A stretch of DNA of 64,000 nucleotides from Paraglaciecola mesophila KMM 241 (GTDB taxonomy: Bacteria; Pseudomonadota; Gammaproteobacteria; Enterobacterales; Alteromonadaceae), in NCBI RefSeq assembly GCF_000315015.1, contig NZ_BAEP01000070.1:62001-126000 (forward strand), written 5' to 3'. Both the position numbers and the translations under genes were made by a program. Below, one piece after another: positions 8,760-16,683 of this stretch. How positions within the stretch are numbered: the stretch's first letter is position 1; each line of letters opens with the position of its first letter. A model generated the notes under the pieces. It worked only from the letters and a program-made list of their open reading frames with translations. It ran no database searches and was not told the DNA's origin.

Positions 8760-9428
8760 TTACTTAACGGTCTTGGCGGTTATGCGTAACGGTAACACCG
8801 GTAATTCCAAGCCATGTTTTTCACTCAGCCAGTCCTTAGAAAGGTGCAAGCTGCCATTATGGATTACAGCACCGCCCGCAAGCGTTTTGTTGAGTGAAAG
8901 GTCAGAGAAGTGCACGACTAGCCCATCGACAGAGGGCATCAGAAACGACAGAAAACTGCCCATGTCATCAAAGAAAGTTTGGTATTGAGTGAACAAGATT
9001 GCTAATTCATCTGCAGTATATTGTTTTTTTAACCACTCTGGCTTGGTTTCAAGCTGCACTGACATATCACATTGATTCGCAGGCTCAGACAACGTTAACG
9101 CCACTTGGGCTTTAGCCATATTCAAGGCTTTCTCGCTGGGTACAGTAAAGCGTTGTTCGTTTGTAACCGTTAGTGGAATATCCTGCTTTTGAGTGTGAAT
9201 ATACGCCTGAGTAATATGACAAAGCGCCTTACTTTGCACGTGCTTAAAGCCAAACGCAAATTGTAAAGCACTGGTATCATTGTCATCCAACTTACGCACA
9301 TGACTATAAAAACTGCTGTACTCAACATTTAACGTAGGCGTTTTGGCGGTTGATGATTGCTCGGGACTATGTTGCGCTACTGCGAAGCAGCTTGGTATTA
9401 CCCAAGCGGCTAATAACCACTTTTTCAT
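8760..9428 (-). CDS. Secreted protein resembling DUF2987
   Basis: The 222-residue protein has a signal peptide (MKKWLLAAWVIPSCFAVAQ, cleavage around residue 19). The mature region contains YSSFYSHVRKLDDND, two Cys residues around C66 and C118 that could form a disulfide, and no recognisable catalytic motif. It resembles DUF2987 proteins of Shewanella and Alteromonas; that assignment is from memory. Its ATG overlaps the stop of the Bax-like gene by 4 bp, so the two are probably co-translated. A periplasmic location is inferred; the function is unknown. Confidence 0.65.
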   Translation of the reverse strand: MKKWLLAAWVIPSCFAVAQHSPEQSSTAKTPTLNVEYSSFYSHVRKLDDNDTSALQFAFGFKHVQSKALCHITQAYIHTQKQDIPLTVTNEQRFTVPSEKALNMAKAQVALTLSEPANQCDMSVQLETKPEWLKKQYTADELAILFTQYQTFFDDMGSFLSFLMPSVDGLVVHFSDLSLNKTLAGGAVIHNGSLHLSKDWLSEKHGLELPVLPLRITAKTVK

Positions 9429-10285
9429 AAATTCATGTGCTCTTTATTGACTCTCATCATGCTTAATAATTCATCGATATAATCTTGCCCGCGCTCTGAA
9501 TAGCTTTGCAAGCCATGCACTAAAGCGTTAGCGGTAATTGGCTTATCTTGGGCGCGAAGGTCAGCGCGAATATCCCGTAGTTCCTTATAAGCATAATGGC
9601 GATTTAAGTTTCTGATATAGGTTTTAACTGCGTGGGAAAGATCCTTAAATTTAGCCACTTCGTGCACAGTACCTTCGTTTCTGCGCCTAGGAACAAAACC
9701 ACAACCTTCTTTAAAACACCACAAACCAAAGAAGTTATAACCCTTTCTGGCAAAGCGAGACGTGCCCCACCCTGATTCGTTAGCCGCTTGAATGAGCACC
9801 AACTCAGGCGGGATCATATCCACCCGGTGCAGCAGCACTGCCGTCGCTTGAAGATCTGTTAAGCCCTTGTCAATCTTGTACTCGCGGCGCATATTTTTCA
9901 GCAATTTAACGGTAAAGGGGCTTAAGTTATGATGCGCTTCAAGTTGTTGGGCGATGCTTTTAACCGCCCGGCGCTTGATCAATGTTACCGTATTTTGATG
10001 TTGTATTTCAGGTAATAAATAGGCGAAAAATGCACGCTTCTTCTCAATGACATCATCATAATTTTTGAAGTTCGGGATCTTTTTGGCCTCAAGTGAATGA
10101 GGAGACGCCTTAGACTGCCGGCCAATATCATCAATTAAAATACGCATCTCATCGTCACTGAGTTGCAGTGCGGTATCAGGTAATTGGCTTTTAAAGTAAT
10201 CGTCGGCAATATACATAATGGCGAACAAGCCACATGCGACTGCAAAATATCGAAGCTTTTGATACGTTTTATTGATGTTATGCAT
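9425..10285 (-). CDS. Bax-like protein with glucosaminidase domain
   Basis: This 286-residue protein has an N-terminal membrane anchor (about residues 12-30). Its C-terminal glucosaminidase-type domain contains LIQAANESGWGTSRFA, in which the Glu is the expected catalytic acid, then NFFGLWCFKEGCG, as in E. coli Bax. Such enzymes cut peptidoglycan beside N-acetylglucosamine. I chose ATG 10285; an upstream in-frame start would add 53 residues overlapping the neighbouring gene. With this start the overlap is 8 bp. Together with the secreted partner it suggests a small cell-wall operon. Confidence 0.85.
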   Translation of the reverse strand: MHNINKTYQKLRYFAVACGLFAIMYIADDYFKSQLPDTALQLSDDEMRILIDDIGRQSKASPHSLEAKKIPNFKNYDDVIEKKRAFFAYLLPEIQHQNTVTLIKRRAVKSIAQQLEAHHNLSPFTVKLLKNMRREYKIDKGLTDLQATAVLLHRVDMIPPELVLIQAANESGWGTSRFARKGYNFFGLWCFKEGCGFVPRRRNEGTVHEVAKFKDLSHAVKTYIRNLNRHYAYKELRDIRADLRAQDKPITANALVHGLQSYSERGQDYIDELLSMMRVNKEHMNL

Positions 10286-11024
10286 AAAAAATTGAGTCTT
10301 TATTGTCTGTTTGATTAGAAGGTTGACCACTGACTTCAACACCAAACAAAGTACGGTACAACACACCTTTAGTATGAAGGTACCAAGGTACAATCCAAAT
10401 AAGTGCAATACCAAATGTAAACAGGCCTGCAATAAAGAGGACAAAAGAAACGATATAAAACTGGCTTAAAGGCAACCAATAGCGATTAAACACGCGCATT
10501 GATGCCAATATGGCTTGGCTAGGTCGGTATTTCTTCTCAACTAAAAGAACTAAGGTAAATCCAGTAGACATAGCTAGATATATCCCAGGCAAAATATATA
10601 AACCCAATCCTAAATTAACTAATGCACCTAGCATCAAAGCACAGAAAATCAACATAGCCGATCCAGCCATTCGCTTTACCAAGCTCATAAAGGCCACTTG
10701 TAGACCAACGCTATGGCCAATCCCCATCATCATTAGCGCAGTGATAAGCGGCGTGGTAATGAGTGTAAAAAGCAAGTTTAGGCCGAAACTCAGTGACACT
10801 GATGGGGACTGTAATTCTTCAATGCTAACGAATCGACCTATCAGCATCAGCAGTAATAGAATCATGCCAAAGGTGAACAGCGCCCCTTGCAAAATACGAT
10901 AAAAGTGCCGTTTTGACAGTAACCAGCCTTCTTTGACGCACGCATTGAGGTCAAGCTGCGTATCGCCAGACAACGATTGATTGATGTCACCGCCCAGTGT
11001 GTTTTTATTGTTTTGTTCCACCAA
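10278..11024 (-). CDS. Uncharacterised multi-pass membrane protein
   Basis: The 248-residue protein has a polar N-terminus of about 35 residues and roughly five to six hydrophobic helices between residues 40 and 225. The general pattern (soluble N-terminus, RILQGALFTFG helix, paired helices split by short loops) recalls YciC/DUF975-type envelope proteins, but no diagnostic motif allows a family name. Its stop overlaps the Bax-like start by 8 bp, so it is the likely first gene of a three-gene envelope operon. Confidence 0.75.
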   Translation of the reverse strand: MVEQNNKNTLGGDINQSLSGDTQLDLNACVKEGWLLSKRHFYRILQGALFTFGMILLLLMLIGRFVSIEELQSPSVSLSFGLNLLFTLITTPLITALMMMGIGHSVGLQVAFMSLVKRMAGSAMLIFCALMLGALVNLGLGLYILPGIYLAMSTGFTLVLLVEKKYRPSQAILASMRVFNRYWLPLSQFYIVSFVLFIAGLFTFGIALIWIVPWYLHTKGVLYRTLFGVEVSGQPSNQTDNKDSIFYA

Positions 11025-11122
11025 ATTACCTTTTGCTCTTACGACCTAATGATTTTATCTGAAATGCAGAAATGTTGCGAAAATAAACGCGTTAACGACG
11101 AACGCTAACGCGCTCATCAAGC

Positions 11123-11758
11123 TCACGTCATGACTAATTTTGCTGCCAGCAGCAAAAGTACTCCCCCCATGACGCGGTCAAACCAATGGCTATATTGGCG
11201 AATAAAGGCTCGGACCTTTCGCGTGCTAAGTAAATATGACAAGAAGCAAAACCATACGCCTGTTGCTACAGCAAGATATAATCCATAAACCAGTTTGATA
11301 CTGCTTGGAGTTTCGGCTGATACGGCAACGGCAAATACCGATAAAAAGAACAAGGTTGCCTTAGGATTCAATCCGTTCGTTAAAAAGCCCACAGCAAATG
11401 CTTTTTTGTCACTAATGCTGATTTGTATCCCGTTTGTTGACACCGGGGCTGTGGTATCTGGCGCCTTACTTTTAAGTGCGCCTATCGCGATATACACTAG
11501 ATAAGCCGCCGCCAAATAACTAAATATGGTGTATACCAAGGGGTTCGTTTTAAGCAGCAGGCCAATACCCAGTAAAGAATAAGTCACATGCAAGAGTATC
11601 GCGGCGCCGACACCCACACTGGTGATCATCGCGATGCGCCGACCATAAGTGATGCTATGCTTGAGCACAATTGCGAAGTCTGGGCCTGGGCTTGCCACTG
11701 CCAACAAGTGTACCCCGGCGATGGTTAAGAACTCGCCCCAATAAAGACTCAACTCCAT
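11123..11758 (-). CDS. LysE/RhtB family amino-acid exporter
   Basis: The 211-residue protein has about six membrane helices and the family signature AVASPGPDFAIVLKHSITYGRR near residues 20-41, with the conserved PGPD. LysE/RhtB proteins export amino acids or related metabolites by proton exchange. The substrate cannot be told from the sequence. The ATG follows the stop codon of the Sir2 gene with no gap, which indicates a cobB-lysE transcription unit. Confidence 0.88.
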   Translation of the reverse strand: MELSLYWGEFLTIAGVHLLAVASPGPDFAIVLKHSITYGRRIAMITSVGVGAAILLHVTYSLLGIGLLLKTNPLVYTIFSYLAAAYLVYIAIGALKSKAPDTTAPVSTNGIQISISDKKAFAVGFLTNGLNPKATLFFLSVFAVAVSAETPSSIKLVYGLYLAVATGVWFCFLSYLLSTRKVRAFIRQYSHWFDRVMGGVLLLLAAKLVMT

Positions 11759-12511
11759 TTAATTACCCTTAATATAATGTTTTATGTAGTTAGGTACCAC
11801 ATCACTGGCTAAACCGTAGTAAGTCTCTAAGAAATCATTATTCCCCTGACTTGGCTCTAAGTTAAGCTCAACAGTATGTGCTCCATACTCATTCGCTATT
11901 TGTACTAAACCTGCTGCAGGATACACATTGCCTGACGTACCGATGGATATAAACACGTCAGCTTCTTGCACTGAACGCTCTATCTCCTGCATATAAAAGG
12001 GCATTTCACCAAACCAGACAATATCCGGCCTAATTTTTTGGCTTGGTGTGCAGCATTCACATCGGCTGTCGCCATCAAACTGGTTTTTCATCGAAAAGCG
12101 GCGTTGACTATGGCAGCAGCGAGCAGATAGTAACTCACCGTGCATGTGCAATACATTTTTACTCCCTGCCCGCTCATGCAAGTCATCAACGTTCTGGGTT
12201 ATCACCAATACTTGACCATGTAACACAGATTCTAATTGAGCAAGTGCAATATGTGCTGCATTGGGCTTTACAGCGTCACTTTGCAATTGCGCTCTGCGCT
12301 GGTTGTAAAATCGATAGACCAACTCAGGGTTTCGAGCAAAGGCTTCCGGCGTTGCAACATCATGTACTGAATGCTCTTCCCACAATCCATTATTATCGCG
12401 AAACGTCTTTAAACCTGATTCCGCTGAAATGCCTGCACCTGTTAAAATAACGATTTTTGGCCAACCCTCAGCTGTCACCGTAGGACTATATTGAGATCCT
12501 CTTTCAAACAC
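11759..12511 (-). CDS. cobB: NAD-dependent protein deacylase (Sir2/CobB family)
   Basis: This 250-residue sirtuin removes acyl groups from lysine with consumption of NAD. It shows the NAD-binding GAGISAESGLKTFRD motif near residue 25, TQNVDDLHERAG, the catalytic His in HMHGEL, a Cys-rich zinc region (RCCHS, then CECC) and the GTSGNVYPAAG loop typical of bacterial class III enzymes. The start is a GTG at 12511; no ATG occurs before the GAG motif in this frame, so the exact N-terminus is uncertain. It is followed directly by lysE. Confidence 0.92.
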   Translation of the reverse strand: MFERGSQYSPTVTAEGWPKIVILTGAGISAESGLKTFRDNNGLWEEHSVHDVATPEAFARNPELVYRFYNQRRAQLQSDAVKPNAAHIALAQLESVLHGQVLVITQNVDDLHERAGSKNVLHMHGELLSARCCHSQRRFSMKNQFDGDSRCECCTPSQKIRPDIVWFGEMPFYMQEIERSVQEADVFISIGTSGNVYPAAGLVQIANEYGAHTVELNLEPSQGNNDFLETYYGLASDVVPNYIKHYIKGN

Positions 12512-12740
12512 TAGGAACGCTCTCTGTTAAGTGTATCTGGATTAATGCAATGGTCTATTTTAACCTTAAGGCTTTCCAAGCGCTATGTTCGCGTAATTAG
12601 CGTAGCTGCGTATTATCGACTTGACGATCGACTTGCAGTCAAATACACCCAAATATGCGCAACCAACTGGAGCAGTGGTTCCTTTATAACAACAAATTGG
12701 TATAAGCTATACAGCCACTTATCATGATGAACACGACATT

Positions 12741-13559
12741 TTGGCAAAAATACCCTTCATTGAGCGCATCGAGCAGCAGTATCAAAGCCTCTCTCCAAAT
12801 GCCCGATTAATTGCTGATCATTTACAGCATACTCCGTTAGATGTTGTTAGTTGTTCTGTGGCGCAAATCGCCGAAAAGACACAAACGTCTAAAGCCACGG
12901 TAAGCCGTTTTTTTCGCCAATTAGGCTATGACTCACATCATGACGCCAAACAAGAGCTGAACACGTTTCGCGCCAATGGTTACCCCATGTACATGGAGTC
13001 TGATCAAGGGGGAGCCCTTAATCGTGAGATCCAGCGCATAGAGCAGACGTGGAGCAATCTAGATCAGGCTCAATTAAATGACCTTATTCAATCTATCTGC
13101 CAAGCGTCACGAATTACCCTCATTGGGTTTCGCAATAGCTACCCAGTCGCACTGCATTTTAGGCAGCAATTGCTGCAAATCCGTAGCAAAGTACGCTTAT
13201 TACCCCAACCAGGGCAAACTCTAAGCGAAGAATTACGAGATATTAGCGAAGACGAACTGGTTATTCTGGTTGGGTTTCGCCGCCGACCTAAAATATTTAA
13301 ACCGTTACTGGATAAAATTCAACATCACAACGTAGCCTTATTAGCCGACCCATCGGGGCAAATTTATGCCGATCAAGTGAAGCAGTTGATTATCTGTCAA
13401 CTAGGGCAAGAGCAAGCCTTAGATAGCTATGCAGCGCCCATGAGTGTGATATCAATTATCTGCAATCAAGTTTTCACCCTGCTTGATAAAACCGCTGATC
13501 GCCGCATCAGTGAAATATCTACTTTGTATGAAGAATTAGACGAACTAGAAAAGCGCTAA
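12741..13559 (+). CDS. MurR/RpiR family transcriptional regulator
   Basis: The 272-residue protein has an N-terminal helix-turn-helix domain (about residues 1-78, including TQTSKATVSRFFRQLGYDS) and a C-terminal SIS domain (about 125-260) that usually binds phosphosugars or other small metabolites. The apparent start is TTG at 12741; two ATGs just upstream are out of frame. RpiR regulators commonly control adjacent catabolic operons. The ureide-type cluster at 15.5-21.7 kb is the most likely target, and it has a palindrome in its promoter region. Confidence 0.88.
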   Translation: MAKIPFIERIEQQYQSLSPNARLIADHLQHTPLDVVSCSVAQIAEKTQTSKATVSRFFRQLGYDSHHDAKQELNTFRANGYPMYMESDQGGALNREIQRIEQTWSNLDQAQLNDLIQSICQASRITLIGFRNSYPVALHFRQQLLQIRSKVRLLPQPGQTLSEELRDISEDELVILVGFRRRPKIFKPLLDKIQHHNVALLADPSGQIYADQVKQLIICQLGQEQALDSYAAPMSVISIICNQVFTLLDKTADRRISEISTLYEELDELEKR

Positions 13560-13703
13560 AGACTGTGTGATTGGCTGCTTGTGAGCGTAGCATCTAGTCT
13601 CACAATGGAGTAAATAAGCAGTTGGTCCCTTGAAAACCATCTATTCACACCAAGCTCTATTGTAGTTAATATTTATTCCCCTACAGTACTGTAAGGAACA
13701 CCT

Positions 13704-15113
13704 ATGCAAAGCCCACTTGACAAGAACGCCAATTCATCTCCAGATCATCTATCTTCGCAGAGTCCATTATCGAAGGCCACGCCTTGCGACTCTGCAGCAC
13801 CCGAAACGCTATACAAAGAGCAAACGGCCCTCGCGTTAGATAATTTCAAAATTAGCGGCACGCCTATGCCAAGTGAGTTTATCCATGCCTTAGCCTTACT
13901 AAAAGCAAGCGCAGCAAATGCCAATGCTGAAGTAGCTGGTTTAGACAGTGAAATAGCCATCGACATACAGCGCGCTGCTATGGAAGTCGCACAAGGCGAT
14001 CACGATAACGCGTTTATGGTGGATGTGTATCAAACAGGATCTGGCACCAGCACCAATATGAATGCCAACGAAGTTATTGCGACCTTAGCCGAACGAAAAC
14101 TTGGTAGGCAAGTACACCCTAACGATCACGTTAATATGGGGCAAAGTTCAAACGATGTTATTCCTAGCGCTATTCATTTAAGTGCAACATTAGCCCTAAG
14201 CCAGCACTTAATACCGGCGTTGCAAAGTTTAAAGTCAGCCATTGATGCCAAAAGTATTTTGTATCGAGATACGGTGAAAACCGGGCGCACCCATTTAATG
14301 GATGCTATGCCGATTACGCTGGGCCAGGAATTGAGTGGTTGGAGCAAGCAAATTCAACAATCGATTAGCCGTTTAATTGAAGTATTACCGCGCATTTCCA
14401 CTCTGGCATTAGGAGGCACTGCAGTCGGCACGGGGATCAATACCCACCCAGATTTTGCCGCTACTGCGTGTCGCCATTTAAATCAATTAACCGGACTGCG
14501 TTTTATGCCAGCGGATAATTATTTTGCTGCCATTAGCAGTCAAGACACAGCGGTTGAAGTAAGTGGACATCTCAATACGCTGGCAGTAAGTCTGATGAAA
14601 ATATGCAACGACCTTAGGTGGATGAACAGTGGTCCACTGACTGGGCTCGGGGAAATAGCGCTAGATAAACTGCAAGCCGGAAGTAGCATTATGCCTGGGA
14701 AAGTGAACCCCGTGATCCCTGAAGCTTTAGCTATGGTGTGCGCACAAGTCATGGGGTATCACCAAAGCATTACGATTGCTGGCCAGTCGGGTAATTTCCA
14801 ACTAAATACCATGCTACCTCTTGTTGGGTACAACTTGTTAACCAGCATTTCTATATTAAGTAACGGCATTAACGCCCTCACCCATAAAGCGATTGTCACT
14901 ATGAGGGCTAACAGTGATCGTATGGCCGAATCAATTAGCATGAACCCTATATTAGTTACAGCATTAAACAGTAGAGTCGGTTATGAAAAAGGCGCATTGA
15001 TTGCCAAAGCGGCATATGAGGAAAAGCGCCGAGTCATTGATATTGCCACACAGATGACAGACATTCCTCGTGAGGAACTAGAAAAATTACTCGACCCTAA
15101 ATCGATGACTTAA
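13704..15113 (+). CDS. fumC: Class II fumarate hydratase (FumC-like)
   Basis: This 469-residue member of the fumarase/aspartase superfamily has the signature GSSIMPGKVNP (near residue 330), MGQSSNDVIPSAIH, TGRTHLMDAMPITLGQE and ALGGTAVGTGIN, as in FumC, which interconverts fumarate and malate. The first 35 residues are unusual: a Ser/Pro-rich stretch replaces the normal strand with the VP and GAQT elements, and the equivalent site reads YKEQT. Upstream, TGTAAGGAACACCT provides a ribosome site for ATG 13704. It lies between the RpiR regulator and the ureide cluster. Argininosuccinate lyase and aspartase are less likely from the motifs. Confidence 0.88.
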   Translation: MQSPLDKNANSSPDHLSSQSPLSKATPCDSAAPETLYKEQTALALDNFKISGTPMPSEFIHALALLKASAANANAEVAGLDSEIAIDIQRAAMEVAQGDHDNAFMVDVYQTGSGTSTNMNANEVIATLAERKLGRQVHPNDHVNMGQSSNDVIPSAIHLSATLALSQHLIPALQSLKSAIDAKSILYRDTVKTGRTHLMDAMPITLGQELSGWSKQIQQSISRLIEVLPRISTLALGGTAVGTGINTHPDFAATACRHLNQLTGLRFMPADNYFAAISSQDTAVEVSGHLNTLAVSLMKICNDLRWMNSGPLTGLGEIALDKLQAGSSIMPGKVNPVIPEALAMVCAQVMGYHQSITIAGQSGNFQLNTMLPLVGYNLLTSISILSNGINALTHKAIVTMRANSDRMAESISMNPILVTALNSRVGYEKGALIAKAAYEEKRRVIDIATQMTDIPREELEKLLDPKSMT

Positions 15114-15475
15114 TCAACGTACTGACGCAACAGCTCAGATTTAACGAGGCCTTTTTCGTGTGGCGCGATGCACTGCACGGCAGCGGTTGCGCCGTGTTTT
15201 CATCGCTGTGAGTAGATCGCTTTCATTACGAGCAGCCCAAACGCACTATGATCCCTATACATAACATAACAAACGATGATTCACGCCTATTTGGTTTCAA
15301 GGCTTGTGGCTCACATATGAAGCACTTCATTACTCTTTAGCCGCTGATTTGTCGCGGTTATTTTCTATGCAACAGGTAATGATTCCGATATAGTAAATAT
15401 TAGACATGTTTCTCTTGACTATTTGATGAAACATTTGTTTCATATAGGACCATTTGGTCAACTTTCTAAGTTTAT
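15114..15475. other. 362-bp intergenic region upstream of the ureide cluster
   Basis: The right-hand part (from about 15410) contains the candidate promoter and palindromic operator described separately. The left part shows no credible open reading frame or RNA gene. Confidence 0.5.
15415..15448 (+). promoter_or_regulatory. Candidate promoter and RpiR-type operator of the ureide cluster
   Basis: TTGACT at 15415-15420 is a five-of-six -35 match. Directly after it, ATGAAACA (15426-15433) and TGTTTCAT (15436-15443) form a perfect inverted repeat with 8-bp arms separated by TT. It occupies the spacer, and a weak TATAGG lies at 15443-15448. TGAAA/TTTCA palindromes are typical of RpiR-family operators. 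The position 33 bp before the amidase ATG suits repression. Binding by the regulator at 12741 is inferred. Confidence 0.55.
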
Positions 15476-16681
15476 ATGAGTAACGCTGCAACGCATTTTA
15501 TCAGTAAGACACCATACGTATTACGACTAAACCAAGAACTAGACCAAGACAAGCAAAGCAGCGACTCATCCCTTAACGGTGTGTCATTAGCGGTTAAAGA
15601 CTTATTTCATATTAAGGGAATACCCACCACCGCGGGGAATCCTGATTGGTTAGCGAGTCACCCAACACCGGAGCAAACGTCACCTGCAGTTGACGCACTT
15701 TTACACGCCGGTGCATCTTTAGTCGGTAAAACCATCACCGACGAATTGGCGTATAGCTTAAATGGCCAGAATATTCATTACGGAACACCATTTAATATAT
15801 CCGCACCAGAACGACTGCCCGGTGGCTCATCAAGTGGATCGGCAGTCGCAGTGCGCGAAGGCAGCGCACAAGTAGGTCTGGGCACGGATACCGGTGGCTC
15901 TATACGGGTACCGGCTAGCTATAACGGTTTGTTTGGTTTGCGCCCAACGCACGGGCGCATCAGTTGTGAGCATATGGTCAGCCTTGCACCGAGTTTTGAT
16001 ACTGTGGGTTGGATAACCCGGGATTTATCGACCTTAGACAAGGTCGCGCAGGTATTGCTTAACAAGGACGACGAACAAACACCTTACCCAGTGAAAGACG
16101 CAAAAATCGGCTTCGCTGAAGAGTTAGCCGCCCAATGTGAGTACTCTGACGCACTGAGTAGTGCGTACAACAAAATGGTTAAGCGCCAATGCATTCTATC
16201 CTCCGGTTTATCTTCGGATTTATTGATACAAGCCAGCGGAACCTTTCGTATCTTGCAAGGCTATGAAATCTGGCAAACTCATGGACAGTGGATAACAAAG
16301 CAAAAACCTACCTTTGCTCCTGATATACAAGAGCGATTCGAATGGTGTGCCACTATCACCGAAAAGCAGCAGCAAAATGCAAAGAAAAAACAAAAAGAAT
16401 TTATTTCCCACATCCATTATCTGTTTAGCCAATGCGATGTGATATTTTTACCAACAACGCCCGGCGCCGCACCACTGATAAATACGCCGAGTGAACAATT
16501 AGCAACCTATCGGAATAAGCTGATGAACCTTACCTGTATTGCAGGTCTATGTGGTTTACCTCAGTTACATATTCCGCTAGCCATTAACCCCCATGCGCCT
16601 ATGGGATTTTCATTAATTGGCCAAAAAAATCATGACAAACAATTAATCGAAATCGCACGCATGCTTTTAGAGAATGAATAA
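15476..16681 (+). CDS. Amidase-signature hydrolase, ureide cluster
   Basis: The 401-residue enzyme belongs to the amidase signature family. The Ser-cisSer-Lys triad is visible as K41 (LAVKD), S118 (PGGSSSGSA) and S142 (GTDTGGSIRVP), with spacing matching the family. It resembles the short amidases related to plant AMI1, which act on small amides. As the first gene of a cluster with transaminase and allantoate hydrolase genes, it may cleave oxalurate, oxamate or a related ureide; this is inference. The next ATG is 2 bp past its stop. Klebsiella hpxWXYZ also pairs an amidase with a GGT-like enzyme. Confidence 0.85.
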   Translation: MSNAATHFISKTPYVLRLNQELDQDKQSSDSSLNGVSLAVKDLFHIKGIPTTAGNPDWLASHPTPEQTSPAVDALLHAGASLVGKTITDELAYSLNGQNIHYGTPFNISAPERLPGGSSSGSAVAVREGSAQVGLGTDTGGSIRVPASYNGLFGLRPTHGRISCEHMVSLAPSFDTVGWITRDLSTLDKVAQVLLNKDDEQTPYPVKDAKIGFAEELAAQCEYSDALSSAYNKMVKRQCILSSGLSSDLLIQASGTFRILQGYEIWQTHGQWITKQKPTFAPDIQERFEWCATITEKQQQNAKKKQKEFISHIHYLFSQCDVIFLPTTPGAAPLINTPSEQLATYRNKLMNLTCIAGLCGLPQLHIPLAINPHAPMGFSLIGQKNHDKQLIEIARMLLENE

Positions 16682-16683
16682 TA

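Noticed and set aside
11759-12511. Possible toxin-antitoxin or defence role of the Sir2 gene
   Set aside because: The protein is a stand-alone class III sirtuin of CobB size with all deacylase motifs and no fused domain, paired with a LysE exporter, not with a defence gene.
12545-12727. A 60-codon frame between cobB and the RpiR gene
   Set aside because: It lies in the divergent promoter region, lacks a ribosome site and has no protein-like pattern.
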